This document shows, in pieces, positions 17,497-26,565 of a stretch of DNA of 64,000 nucleotides. Made by a program: the position numbers and the translations under genes. The stretch covers positions 310,001 through 374,000 of the forward strand of contig JALHMI010000003.1 of assembly GCA_022844125.1 (NCBI GenBank), read 5' to 3'. The notes below the pieces were generated by a model that ran no database searches, was not told the DNA's origin, and saw only the letters and a program-made list of their open reading frames with translations. Source of the DNA: Pirellulales bacterium. Lineage in GTDB: Bacteria; Planctomycetota; Planctomycetia; Pirellulales; PALSA-1355. The first letter of the stretch is position 1. Each line of letters starts with the position of its first letter.

Positions 17497-18552
17497 ATGC
17501 AGCGGCTCCTGATTCTGGAAACCACGTGCGATGAGACCGCGGCGGCCGTCGTCACCGACGAGTTGGAAGTCCTCGCGTCGGTCGTCGCGTCGCAGGACGA
17601 ACTCCACAAGAAGTACGGCGGTGTCGTGCCGGAAATTGCCTCCCGCGCGCATGTCGAGCGGATCCTGCCCGTCATCGACGAGACGCTCCGCCGCGCGAGC
17701 ATCAAGCCTACGGATCTCGATGCCGTGGCCGTGGCTAACACGCCGGGGCTGGCCGGCTCGCTGGTCGTGGGCGTGGCTGCCGCCAAGGCGCTCTGCCTGG
17801 CGCTCGACATCCCCTTGATCGCCGTCAATCACTTGCAGGCCCACATCTATGCCTGCCGCCTGGCCGCGGGGCGCGACGTCTTTCCCTGCCTGGGGCTGAT
17901 CGTCAGCGGCGGGCATTCAAGCCTTTACCACTGCCGTACGCCGCTCGAATTCGACCTTCTGGGCGGTACCATCGACGATGCCGCCGGCGAAGCCTTCGAC
18001 AAGGTGGCCAGCCTCCTGGGCCTCCCCTTCCCAGGCGGACCAGCCCTGGACCGCGCCGCGCAGCAGGGGAACCCCAAAGCGTTCGATCTGCCGCGCCCGC
18101 TGCTGGATGATCCCAGTCGCCTTGATTTCAGCTTCAGCGGCCTGAAGACAGCACTCCGCTATCGGCTCTGCAAGCCTGGCGAGAACATGCCCGCCCAGCC
18201 ACTCGCCCCTGAACTGGTGAGCGACCTGGCGGCCAGCTTCACCGCTGCCGTGATCGATTGCCTGTGGGGCAAGACCGCGCTCGCCCTCCGCAAGACCGGT
18301 CTCAAAACGCTCTGTGTTGGCGGCGGAGTCGCGGCCAACAGTGCACTGCGTGCCCGTCTGCAAGTGGAACGCGAAAGGGCCGGCATCGAACTGTTCATCC
18401 CGCCGATGCGGCTCTGCACGGACAACGCGGTGATGGGCGCCATCGCCGTCGAGCGTCTCAAGGCCGGGCTGTTCGAATCGCTCGACCTCGACGCCTTTCC
18501 GGGCCTGTTGCGTCCGGCAAGCCAGAAAGAGTCGCATCAGCAAACGCAATGA
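17497..18552 (+). CDS. tsaD: tRNA N6-adenosine threonylcarbamoyltransferase TsaD
   Basis: 351 residues, normal length. TsaD transfers the threonylcarbamoyl group to A37 of ANN-decoding tRNAs, working with TsaB and TsaE in bacteria. Seen: 'ILETTCDETAAAVV' at the N-terminus (ASKHA fold), the metal-binding 'HLQAH' (about 112), 'SGGHSSLY', 'GTIDDAAGEAFDKVA' (about 157), 'FSGLKTAL' and 'CVGGGVAANSALR' (about 272). The ATG at 17497 is chosen because homology begins there; 17431 would overlap the previous gene. Its TGA stop lies partly inside the palindrome at 18551. Confidence 0.95.
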   Translation: MQRLLILETTCDETAAAVVTDELEVLASVVASQDELHKKYGGVVPEIASRAHVERILPVIDETLRRASIKPTDLDAVAVANTPGLAGSLVVGVAAAKALCLALDIPLIAVNHLQAHIYACRLAAGRDVFPCLGLIVSGGHSSLYHCRTPLEFDLLGGTIDDAAGEAFDKVASLLGLPFPGGPALDRAAQQGNPKAFDLPRPLLDDPSRLDFSFSGLKTALRYRLCKPGENMPAQPLAPELVSDLAASFTAAVIDCLWGKTALALRKTGLKTLCVGGGVAANSALRARLQVERERAGIELFIPPMRLCTDNAVMGAIAVERLKAGLFESLDLDAFPGLLRPASQKESHQQTQ

Positions 18553-18581
18553 GCTTAGCGACCCGCGGGATCGCTAAGCTC
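18551..18581. repeat. GAGCTTAGCG palindrome acting as a likely bidirectional terminator
   Basis: A perfect 11-base-pair stem (GAGCTTAGCGA with TCGCTAAGCTC) around a 9-base loop. It begins inside the tsaD stop codon and separates tsaD from the convergent VWA gene, which ends 30 bases beyond. A partly decayed copy of the left arm is at 57696. There is no good T-run, so termination is plausible but not certain. Confidence 0.75.
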
Positions 18582-18611
18582 ACGCTTTCTTGAACTGCCT
18601 TTGACGCTGAC

Positions 18612-21600
18612 TTACCGCACGTTCGGCGTTGGACCACCGCCCGGCGGTACGGCGCCCGGTGCCGTGCCACCTTGCGGCGGCGTCGAGGTGCCCGTGGTGC
18701 CTTGCACGAGGTTGAACGTGGTTACGCTGCTCACGCCGCTGAACGTCGGAATCGGCGTGATGCGAACGTACCGGCGATCGGCCGAAACCACGCCCGAGAC
18801 GCTCATCTGCGTACCCGAGGGGAGCACGGTGATCACCGGCTGATAGCCCACGGCCTGATTGAAGGCGGGCCAACCGAACATATCGCGGCGCGCCGCCCCC
18901 AGGCTGGCGTTAGCGCCTTGCGAGGAGTTGGCCGTCTCGTTGATCTGTTGCGCCAGAATCGCATGGTTCACGGCCAACTGCGACTGGGCGGCATTAGCCA
19001 GTTGATGCTCGGCCAGCGCCTCCTTGCGGCGTCCTTCGGGCAGATCAAACACGATCATCGCGTCCTGGTCACCCACGACGATCTGCTCGTGCATGTGCTT
19101 CTCCTGGGGCGTGCCATAATGCGCGTACAGGTCGACCGTCACTTTGCCGGCGGTCACCTTGCCCCACACGCGGCGAATCGTCGCGCGGTAGGTTCCGGCG
19201 AACGCTTCGGGGCACTCATAGGTCTCGGTGTGAACCGACTCAGCCCCCAGCTTGCCGTCTCCGGTCGCTTCGCCCAGCAGCACGCCGCCATCGGCCGTGC
19301 GTGGATTGCGGAACGTGCACACCTCGCCGGACGGTCCTTCGACCATCACGTCGACGTCGGCGTCGCCCGTCCAGGTAACCTTGACGATGCAATCGCGGAC
19401 CGAAGCCTTATCGAGCGCCGCTTGAAAGACCTCGGCGGCTTTCGTTTCATTCTTGCGCTTGAGCTCCGCGATGGCGCCCGCGGCTGCTCGCTTGGCTTGC
19501 TCGACGACTCCCGCCTTGCTCTGCGGCCAGGCCTGCTTCAGGATGCCGAGACTCGACCAGCGAATCCCCTCGGCGTCGTTCAGTCGCTGCGCCAGTTGCA
19601 ATCCATAGAGATATGGTTCCGGCCGCAGCGGCTCGGCAATCGAGACCTGCTCGAAGATCTGCAAAGCCCGGCTCTCAAAACCCGTGCGCGCCAGGTACTG
19701 CGCGACGTACATCAGTTCGTCCGTCGACTGGCTGAAGTCGATGCCCGACATCAAGGCTCGTTCGACGTCGGCCGCGGGACGCCCGGCGGCTTGCATCGCC
19801 AGGGCCACGGCTTCGTACATCCAGGGCTGAGGATTGCCAGTTCGCAGCGCGGCCTGAATCAGGCCCAACGTCTCGTGGTATTTCTTGGCTCGCATCAGTT
19901 GCCGCACCGTCTCGCGGACATCGGCGTCGCGGAGTTCGGGGTTGGCGGCGAAGTACTTCGCCCAGGCTGCTTCCGGATCGGCGCCCGCTGAGATTTGCAG
20001 CTTAATCGCCTGAGCCGGCTTGGCCGGTTCGGCGGCCCGTGGGACGGTTGCGGCGGGAGCGGCCGGTTTCGCGGCTGGCGAGCTGGCCGGGCTCTTGGAC
20101 TTGGCTGCCGCAGGCTTAGCCGCGGGAGCAGCTTTGGCCTGGGGTCCGAGCTTGAGGTCGTCGGGAACGGAGAACATACCGCCGCCCATGCCGCCGCCCA
20201 TGCCGCCGCCCATGCCACCCATGCCGCCCCCCATGCCACCCATGCCGCCACCCATGCCGCCGCCCCCCATGCCACCACCACCCATCATGCCACCGCCCAT
20301 CATGCCGCCTCCCATGCCACCGCCCATGCTCTGCACGGGAATGACCAGGTCGGCCACAGGATAGGCCTTCGTGACGAGTTCGCTTTCGGCTTTATCCTGG
20401 GTCGTGATCAGCAGCACTTCGTCCTTAATGATGTAGGTCAGATCCATGTCGCCCAGCATCAGTCGCAGACCGCTCTTCAGCGTAATCCCGTTGACGGTCC
20501 GCGAGACGGGCGTATCCGTTCCGACGCCCGCGTCTTCGAGCGAGCGGTTGTCGAGTTGGATTTCGATCTGGTGATAGTCCTTGAGGAAGTTCACCGCATC
20601 CTGCAGCGGCGTGTCGATGAATTCCATCCGCGTGGGCTCAGTGAGTGCATCGCGAATTTTCTGTTCCGCCGGCGAGACCCTCTTCAGATCTGTGCTGGCG
20701 TACTTCTTTCGCCGATTCGTCAGCTCCTGAAACTCGTCCGCCGGCGGATACACCACCGGTTGATCGTCCGGGAACGGCATTAGCGCCACCTCGACCGTGC
20801 CCAGCGTATCGATCACGGCTTTCTGTCGCGCCATCCGCAGAGCCAGGTCCGCCTGCCGGGCGCCGGTCATGTGCGCCACGAGCGCGGCCTGCTGGGTGAT
20901 CGGAAGTTCGGGAGCGATCCTGGCCATTTCGAGCGAGCCGATTTCGTCGGCCGCCAGGTAACGACCTTCTTCCATCAGCGAATTGAAGCGGTCCATCAGT
21001 TGCTTGATCTTCTCTTCCCTGCGAATCAGGTTGTTGGCAATCCGCAGTCGATCGAGCGCCGCCGCACGCTGCGTGTCGAGCTCGGCCTGACGGATGTCCT
21101 GCGTCGTGCCGCGGCGAGCTGCCTCGCGCAGTGCCGCTTCAAGCTGGCCGCGCAGCGATGCCCGCGTCTCGGCTCGCAGCTCCGGGGTCCGCAGCACGCG
21201 CCCCAACAGCAGCTTCAGCTCGTCCTGCGTGCCCAGCGGATCGGATTCCATCTGAGCCCGCGCAATGCGCAGCGCCTGCTCGACTTCCGTGCGGACCAGG
21301 TCGGTCATCAGCCGATTGTGCTGTTCGATGTTCTCGAGCAACCGGCCTTGCCCTTCGTTGAGCTCATCGAAGCCGGCCTCCGGAGCAAACACGTCCCCCG
21401 GCGCCGGGGCGGCCGGAACAATCGCGGGCGCCGGCGGTGCGGCGGGCGGCGTGGCCTGCTCGTTGGAGAACTCTTGGTATTCCATCCGCTCGCTGGTCTT
21501 CGCCGCGACAGGTCCGTCGCCGGCCAGCTTGGCAAGCTGCTTCGTTACGGCCAGGGCCGCTTCGTCCTGCGGATCACGCCGCAGCGCTTCCGCGGCCAAC

Positions 21601-22715
21601 CGCCGGGCAGTCGGCAAATTGCCCGAAATCAAGGCCTGTCGGCTCAGTTCGCCCAGCAGGTGCGTACCCGCGTCGACAATCCGCCGCGCTTCGGCCAGTC
21701 CTGGGCTACCCACGGTGATCAGCCGCACGCCGCCATCGGCTCGAGCCGATTCCACCACGACCGGCAAGAACGCATAGTCGGGGTTCGACGCGCCGGCCGC
21801 GAGGTCCCACGTGAGTTTCTGCGGTTCACCGGCCACGTCGGCCGTGACTTCAATCTTCAGCGAACCTTCCAGCGTTCCGTCGGCTTGTCCCAGCACGATC
21901 GTGTCGCGATCGCTTCGCAGCGGCGGCATCCGCTCCGGATAGACCGCGGCGAAGTTCTTCGGAAAGTTCGCCGCGCTCGGCCACAGCACCGCGCCCCGCA
22001 CGGCATTGGCCAAATAGCTGCCGGCCTGCTTCGGGTCGATGCTCTCGTCGTCCAAGGCCAGCAGACCACCGGTCAAGTTCGCCAGCGATGCCAGCGCCGG
22101 ACCATCCACCCGGGGGCCCACGCCATAGCTCGAAACAGAAACCTTGGCGTCAGCCAGCTCGTTGCATAGCTCGCGATAGGCCTCGGTCGACAGGAAGTTC
22201 GCCGAGCTGCGGCCATCGCCGATGTAGACGATCGTCCGCGGGGCTCTGCTGCTGTGTTCGAATGCGGCCACCCCGGCTCGCAACCCACCTGCCAGATCGG
22301 TCGCGCCGAGTGGAGTTCGCAGCTTGAGCAGGCCGACCGCAGCCTTCAGCGGCTCGCTGCCCGCGGCGCGAAATTGTTTGGTAAGCGGAATCGCATCCAG
22401 ATCGATTGCGAACAGTTGCACGCGGTCGTCCGGCTTCAAGGCGGCCAGCAGCGTATCGAGTGCTTCGAGCGCCCGCTCGCGAATCCGCCCGGCCTGGCTG
22501 GCCGACGTGTCAACCAGCACCACGATGTCGCGCGGACCGGCTGCCGAAACCTTCTCATTCGGCGAGAGGCTCAGGGCGAAATAGCTGGTGCCATCCGACG
22601 CGGCATAGGTTTGCAGTGACGGCTCGGGCACGGCATCGGCTGCCACGGCCAACGAACCAATTGCCACGCCCAGCAAGACTGCGAGCGCGATTGAACGAAC
22701 GGGGTGCCTCGACAT
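18612..22715 (-). CDS. Very large secreted VWA protein with STN-like, Gly/Met-rich and DUF2135-like segments
   Basis: 1,367 residues. The ATG at 22715 has GGAG at 8 bases and begins a signal peptide (SRHPVRSIALAVLLGVAIGSLAVAADA). A von Willebrand A domain (about 42-230) has a full MIDAS: 'DTSAS', 'TDLAGG' and 'IGDGRSS'. A helical region rich in Ala, Arg and Glu follows (about 350-690). At about 698-795 'FIDTPLQDAVNFLKDYHQIEI...LLITTQD' resembles the secretin/TonB short N-terminal domain. Then a ~50-residue Gly-Met tract, an Ala/Pro/Lys linker, TPR-like helices, and near 1105-1230 a 'DADVDVMVEGPSGEVC' domain resembling DUF2135. The C-terminus is Pro/Gly-rich. I infer an envelope scaffold that binds metal-dependent ligands. 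No partner genes are obvious. Confidence 0.85.
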   Translation of the reverse strand: MSRHPVRSIALAVLLGVAIGSLAVAADAVPEPSLQTYAASDGTSYFALSLSPNEKVSAAGPRDIVVLVDTSASQAGRIRERALEALDTLLAALKPDDRVQLFAIDLDAIPLTKQFRAAGSEPLKAAVGLLKLRTPLGATDLAGGLRAGVAAFEHSSRAPRTIVYIGDGRSSANFLSTEAYRELCNELADAKVSVSSYGVGPRVDGPALASLANLTGGLLALDDESIDPKQAGSYLANAVRGAVLWPSAANFPKNFAAVYPERMPPLRSDRDTIVLGQADGTLEGSLKIEVTADVAGEPQKLTWDLAAGASNPDYAFLPVVVESARADGGVRLITVGSPGLAEARRIVDAGTHLLGELSRQALISGNLPTARRLAAEALRRDPQDEAALAVTKQLAKLAGDGPVAAKTSERMEYQEFSNEQATPPAAPPAPAIVPAAPAPGDVFAPEAGFDELNEGQGRLLENIEQHNRLMTDLVRTEVEQALRIARAQMESDPLGTQDELKLLLGRVLRTPELRAETRASLRGQLEAALREAARRGTTQDIRQAELDTQRAAALDRLRIANNLIRREEKIKQLMDRFNSLMEEGRYLAADEIGSLEMARIAPELPITQQAALVAHMTGARQADLALRMARQKAVIDTLGTVEVALMPFPDDQPVVYPPADEFQELTNRRKKYASTDLKRVSPAEQKIRDALTEPTRMEFIDTPLQDAVNFLKDYHQIEIQLDNRSLEDAGVGTDTPVSRTVNGITLKSGLRLMLGDMDLTYIIKDEVLLITTQDKAESELVTKAYPVADLVIPVQSMGGGMGGGMMGGGMMGGGGMGGGGMGGGMGGMGGGMGGMGGGMGGGMGGGMFSVPDDLKLGPQAKAAPAAKPAAAKSKSPASSPAAKPAAPAATVPRAAEPAKPAQAIKLQISAGADPEAAWAKYFAANPELRDADVRETVRQLMRAKKYHETLGLIQAALRTGNPQPWMYEAVALAMQAAGRPAADVERALMSGIDFSQSTDELMYVAQYLARTGFESRALQIFEQVSIAEPLRPEPYLYGLQLAQRLNDAEGIRWSSLGILKQAWPQSKAGVVEQAKRAAAGAIAELKRKNETKAAEVFQAALDKASVRDCIVKVTWTGDADVDVMVEGPSGEVCTFRNPRTADGGVLLGEATGDGKLGAESVHTETYECPEAFAGTYRATIRRVWGKVTAGKVTVDLYAHYGTPQEKHMHEQIVVGDQDAMIVFDLPEGRRKEALAEHQLANAAQSQLAVNHAILAQQINETANSSQGANASLGAARRDMFGWPAFNQAVGYQPVITVLPSGTQMSVSGVVSADRRYVRITPIPTFSGVSSVTTFNLVQGTTGTSTPPQGGTAPGAVPPGGGPTPNVR
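20173..20335 (-). repeat. Gly-Met coding tandem repeat inside the VWA gene
   Basis: The plus strand repeats CCGCCCATG-like 9-base and 12-base units with CCACCC variants; the coding strand reads about 50 residues of MGGG/MGG units. It is a low-complexity tract within a continuous reading frame and a likely site of length variation by slippage. Confidence 0.9.
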
Positions 22716-23125
22716 CGACGTATCTCCACTCGAAGTGTGCCGAAAGCTTTTTGCCGACGTGTTCCGCTGCGACGGCAAAGCGCACGGATTGAGTTGCCTT
22801 CTGACGAGCCTGCAATGAGCCTGCGGCCCGAGCGCCTATTCTATTCAGAGCTCTCAGGTTACGCCAGAAAAATCGGCAAAAATACGGCCTGGAGCGGAGC
22901 TATCGATCGTGCCGGCGCAGCGTCGCCTGGCGGGCCCCATTTTCGCTCGGCGTAATCTCGCGAATAAACCGCTGTCACTCCGGGGGTGGACGATCCTGGC
23001 ACGGGCAACTCTGCTGGTCCGATTTCGGAAAATCCCGTATTTTGCATGTCCAAGCCAGTTCCAGTTGGTGCCCCGCTTTGCGGTGTCGCGCCAAATCAGC
23101 TTCCCGCCCTCCAGGTCGAATCGCC
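22716..23125. other. Divergent intergenic region
   Basis: About 410 bases between the leftward VWA gene and the rightward HtrA-type gene, so it must hold both promoters. No convincing -35/-10 pair, operator or repeat was recognised. Confidence 0.4.
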
Positions 23126-24313
23126 ATGCCCAAAACCATCGCCATCACCCTTGTCGCTGCCCTGGCCGGAGCCCTGGCGGCCGAAGTCGCCCGGGTCGCC
23201 AGTTCGCAAAACCAGCTCATCGCCCAGGAGCCGCCTGGACAGTCGGTTGCCCCTCCGTCCGGCGCCGCGCGCCCCGGCAGCGTGTCGCGACTCCCCGTCC
23301 CGGCCAGCGATCTCGAACTTTCGCCCGAAGAGCGGATCAATATCGCGGTCTACGAAAAGGTCAACCGCAGCGTCGTGAACATCAAGACCGAAACGGTGCG
23401 GACGGATGCCTTCTTTTTCCTGGCCACCGAGACGCCCGGCGAAGGGGCCGGCAGCGGCTCGGTGCTCGATACCGCCGGCCACATCCTCACCAACTACCAC
23501 GTGATCGACGACGCTCGGGCGATCGAAGTCACGCTCTTCGATGGCAAAAGCTACGAGGCCCGGGTCGTTGGTCACGACGAGTCGAACGACGTGGCCGTGC
23601 TCAAAATCAATGCGCCCGCCACTTCGCTGGTCCCGGTCGAGATCGGCGATTCGACAAACCTTCGCGTGGGCCAGCGCGTGTTTGCGATCGGCAATCCGTT
23701 CGGCTTCGAACGCACGATGTCGATCGGTATCATCTCGAGCCTCAATCGCACGCTGCCGGCTCGCAATCAGCGGCTCATCAAGTCGGTCATTCAGATCGAC
23801 GCCGCGATCAATCCCGGCAGTTCCGGCGGGCCGCTGCTGGATGGACGCGGCCGGCTGATCGGCATGAACACGGCCATCGCCAGTCCCACTGGCCAAAGCG
23901 CCGGCGTCGGTTTCGCCATTCCCTCGGCGAATATTACCCGCATCGTGCCGCAGCTCTTGGAACGTGGAAAAGTGATTCGCCCCGATGCAGGCATCACCCA
24001 CGTTTATCCCACGGAGCGCGGGCTTCTGGTCGCGGCGATGGCGCCGGGCGGGCCGGCCGAGAAAGCCGGCCTCCGCGGCTTTCGGATCACCAATCAGCGC
24101 CGTCGCCAGGGACCCATCGTCTACGAATCGCGCTCGCTCGATCGTTCCACGGCCGACTTGATCCTGGCGGTCGATGGCGAACCGGTCTCGACGCCAGGCG
24201 AATTTCTTTCGGCGATCGAGTCGCGTCAGCCTGGCGAAGAGGTCGTGATCACCATCGAGCGCGAAGGCCAACAACTGCGCGTGCCGCTCCGACTTGTTGC
24301 GGACAACTCCTAA
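23126..24313 (+). CDS. HtrA/DegP-type trypsin-like serine protease with PDZ domain
   Basis: 395 residues, exported or membrane-anchored by an N-terminal hydrophobic segment (PKTIAITLVAALAGALAAEVA). The ATG at 23126 is chosen since it starts that segment; 23042 would precede it with non-hydrophobic sequence. Chymotrypsin-fold triad: His125 in 'TNYHVID', Asp155 in 'SNDVAVLKI' and Ser233 in 'NPGSSGGPLLD'. One C-terminal PDZ domain begins at about 285 ('GLLVAAMAPGGPAEKAGLRGF') and contains an insertion 'NQRRRQGPIVYESRSLDRS' before the carboxylate-binding strand. The family degrades or refolds damaged envelope proteins. It appears monocistronic. Confidence 0.9.
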   Translation: MPKTIAITLVAALAGALAAEVARVASSQNQLIAQEPPGQSVAPPSGAARPGSVSRLPVPASDLELSPEERINIAVYEKVNRSVVNIKTETVRTDAFFFLATETPGEGAGSGSVLDTAGHILTNYHVIDDARAIEVTLFDGKSYEARVVGHDESNDVAVLKINAPATSLVPVEIGDSTNLRVGQRVFAIGNPFGFERTMSIGIISSLNRTLPARNQRLIKSVIQIDAAINPGSSGGPLLDGRGRLIGMNTAIASPTGQSAGVGFAIPSANITRIVPQLLERGKVIRPDAGITHVYPTERGLLVAAMAPGGPAEKAGLRGFRITNQRRRQGPIVYESRSLDRSTADLILAVDGEPVSTPGEFLSAIESRQPGEEVVITIEREGQQLRVPLRLVADNS

Positions 24314-24450
24314 CGGCGCTGGCCGCCAATTTATCAACACGATTCCGACGATTGCGCTCCCGCGCTTGAACACGTCGAATTCCCGTCCTAGCCAGGAACC
24401 CGCGATCGCTCGTTGAAGAAGCGAGCCTGACCCAACTTTGGCCGGCTAAC

Positions 24451-24540
24451 TCACTGTCCGAGCGTTGCTCGGCCCACGGCCCACACAACCACGAACAGGA
24501 CAACGGTAATCAGCAGCACGCCGGCAATGGCAGAGAACAT
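24451..24540 (-). CDS. Possible 29-residue single-span membrane peptide
   Basis: ATG at 24540 to TGA at 24451 reads MFSAIAGVLLITVVLFVVVW followed by AVGRATLGQ. Almost the whole peptide is one transmembrane helix with a short basic, polar tail, similar in plan (not sequence) to KdpF-like or other bacterial micro-membrane proteins. There is no clear Shine-Dalgarno site. It lies about 280 bases downstream of the acyl-CoA ligase on the same strand. The hydrophobic pattern is hard to get by chance in GC-rich DNA, but there is no homology or expression evidence. Confidence 0.35.
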   Translation of the reverse strand: MFSAIAGVLLITVVLFVVVWAVGRATLGQ

Positions 24541-24817
24541 GGTGAATCGCCAGGGGGTTTGTTAAAGGTACAGGAGGCCACGCATGCGCTACGCGGCGCG
24601 ATCGCACCGGGCCGAGAATCCCTGATTCCACAGAAGGATCCTACAGCTGTCAATCGCGTCGATTCATGACATGCGCTCGGTCAACTTCAGCCGAAACTAA
24701 CGTGCTGTAACTCGCTCAGACGACATCCACAATGTCTTCAAACATGCTTGCACAATCACGGCCGCCCGGAACTCTTGCCGCGGGATCGCTTGGACCTCTC
24801 GGCCAACGACTCGGCGC
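24541..24817. other. Intergenic stretch with no recognised feature
   Basis: About 277 bases between the small membrane peptide and the ligase stop codon. I see no terminator with a clear stem and T-run, no repeat of the families found elsewhere, and no protein-like frame. Confidence 0.3.
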
Positions 24818-26518
24818 TCAAGCCGTGCGTTCGATCTCGAGCGCGTGCTCGTCGATCATCAACTCGCGGATCTTGAACTTCTGGATCTTGCCCGTCACCG
24901 TCTGCGGAAACACGTCCACAAACTTCACGTACCGCGGCACCTTGTAGCGAGCCAGGCTCTGGCGGCAGTATTCGCGAATCTCGTCCTCAGTGACCGTGCA
25001 GCCAGACTTCAGTTTGATCCACGCGCATAGCTCTTCGCCGTACTTCTTGTCCGGCACGCCCACCACCGCAGATTGCTCGATCGCCGGGTGCCCGAACAAG
25101 AACTCCTCGATCTCGCGCGGATAGATGTTCTCGCCGCCGCGGATGACCATGTCTTTGATCCGCCCCGTAATCTTGTAGTAGCCGTTGGGCAGTCGCACGG
25201 CCAGGTCGCCCGAGTGCAGCCAGCCGTCCTTGTCGATCGCCGCGGCAGTGGCCTCAGGATTTTTGTAATACCCGATCATGATGTTGTGCCCGCGCCCGCA
25301 GAGCTCGCCTTGCTCGTTATCGCCCAGCGTCGCGCCCGTGGCTGGATCGACAATCTTGCACTCCACGCCTGGAAACAAGCTCCCCACCGTTTCCACGCGC
25401 AGCTCCACGGGATCCGTGGTCCGGCTTTGCGTGATCAGGGGCGAAGCTTCCGTCAGCCCGTAACCGATCGTGATCTCGCGGGCTCCCATCACCTCGATCA
25501 CCTGCTTCATGACTTCGATCGGGCAGGGGCTGCCGGCCATGATCCCCGTCCGCAGCGACTTCAAGTCGCGGCTCGGCAGCGTGGGATCTTGAAGCTGTGC
25601 GATGAACATGGTTGGTACGCCGTACAGCGCCGTCGCACGCTCCTTTTCGATCGCGGCCAGCGTCGCCTCGGGATTGAAGCTCTCGGCCGGCACGACCATC
25701 GCCGCGCCATGGCACACCGCCGTGATCGTGCCCAGCACACAGCCAAAGCAGTGATAAAACGGCACCGGAATGCAGATCCGATCGTCCGCCGTCAGGGCCT
25801 GGTACACTCCCGCGTAGTAACCGTTCAGCAGCAGGTTCCGATGGCTGAGCATGGCGGCCTTCGGAAAGCCCGTCGTGCCGGAAGTGTACTGGATGTTGAT
25901 CGGCTCCGACGGCTTCAGCTTCGCTTCAACCTCGGCCAACTGCCCGTCGTCGATCGCGTCTCCCCGCCGCAGCATTTCCTCCCAGGTGATGCCGCCGGCG
26001 GGCGCGGTTTCGTCAATCGCCACGACCCACCGTAGACAGGGAAAATCCTTGGCAGACAGCTCGCCCGGCTTGTCGCGCGCGAGCTCAGGACACACCTCGG
26101 CCAGCATCGCGAAATAGTCCGACGTCTTGAACTCGTGCACCAGAAACAGTGCGACCGAATCGCTCTGGTTGAGCACGTACTTCAGCTCGTGCGGCCGATA
26201 GGCCGGGTTGATGTTCACCAGCACCGCGCCGATCCGCGCGGTCGCGAACTGCAAGGTCACCCACTCGGGCACATTCGTGGCCCAGATCGCCACATGCTGC
26301 CCGGTCTTGATCCCCAGGGCCAGCAGCCCTTTCGCCGCCCGATCGACATCCGCGTCGAACTGCTGGTAGGTTCGCTTGAGCGGCAGGTGCGGGAAGGCCA
26401 GGGCGTCGTGATCGCCAAATCGCTGGGCGGTTTTCCGCAGGGTGCTCCCCAGGGTTTCGCCCTCCACCCAGGGCGTGGCCGTTTGGTCAATTGTCTGCCC
26501 AGATTTCGTCGTCGACAT
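24818..26518 (-). CDS. AMP-dependent acyl-CoA synthetase/ligase
   Basis: 566 residues. ATG at 26518; longer upstream frames overlap the preceding gene. ANL-superfamily signature: P-loop 'YTSGTTGFPKAAMLSH' (about 206-221), 'GYGLTEASPLIT' (about 353), 'HSGDLAVRLPNGYYKITGR' (about 440) and 'DMVIRGGENIYPREIEEFL' (about 461), with the C-terminal catalytic Lys in 'TVTGKIQKFK' (about 551). The family activates fatty or other carboxylic acids to CoA thioesters through an acyl-adenylate. Length and the 'IQYTSGTTGFPKAAMLSH' context suit medium- to long-chain fatty acids. It lies 47 bases downstream of the LptF/G permease and is probably co-transcribed. Confidence 0.92.
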   Translation of the reverse strand: MSTTKSGQTIDQTATPWVEGETLGSTLRKTAQRFGDHDALAFPHLPLKRTYQQFDADVDRAAKGLLALGIKTGQHVAIWATNVPEWVTLQFATARIGAVLVNINPAYRPHELKYVLNQSDSVALFLVHEFKTSDYFAMLAEVCPELARDKPGELSAKDFPCLRWVVAIDETAPAGGITWEEMLRRGDAIDDGQLAEVEAKLKPSEPINIQYTSGTTGFPKAAMLSHRNLLLNGYYAGVYQALTADDRICIPVPFYHCFGCVLGTITAVCHGAAMVVPAESFNPEATLAAIEKERATALYGVPTMFIAQLQDPTLPSRDLKSLRTGIMAGSPCPIEVMKQVIEVMGAREITIGYGLTEASPLITQSRTTDPVELRVETVGSLFPGVECKIVDPATGATLGDNEQGELCGRGHNIMIGYYKNPEATAAAIDKDGWLHSGDLAVRLPNGYYKITGRIKDMVIRGGENIYPREIEEFLFGHPAIEQSAVVGVPDKKYGEELCAWIKLKSGCTVTEDEIREYCRQSLARYKVPRYVKFVDVFPQTVTGKIQKFKIRELMIDEHALEIERTA

Positions 26519-26565
26519 GGTGTGCGCCCGCCCTCCCAGTGGTCGATTCGTGGGGATGATTTTTC

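Noticed and set aside
15681-17828. 715-residue open frame on the minus strand opposite the S41 protease and tsaD
   Set aside because: It runs through two certain genes in the other direction, with the Asp/Leu/Gly composition of an antisense shadow in GC-rich DNA and no recognisable domain.
20173-20335. Tandem repeat suggestive of a CRISPR array
   Set aside because: Units are 9-12 bases with no spacers and encode Gly-Met in the frame of a gene.
18672-22169. Long plus-strand frames opposite the VWA gene
   Set aside because: Arg/His/Gln-rich and interrupted; the minus-strand frame has signal peptide, MIDAS motif and ribosome site.
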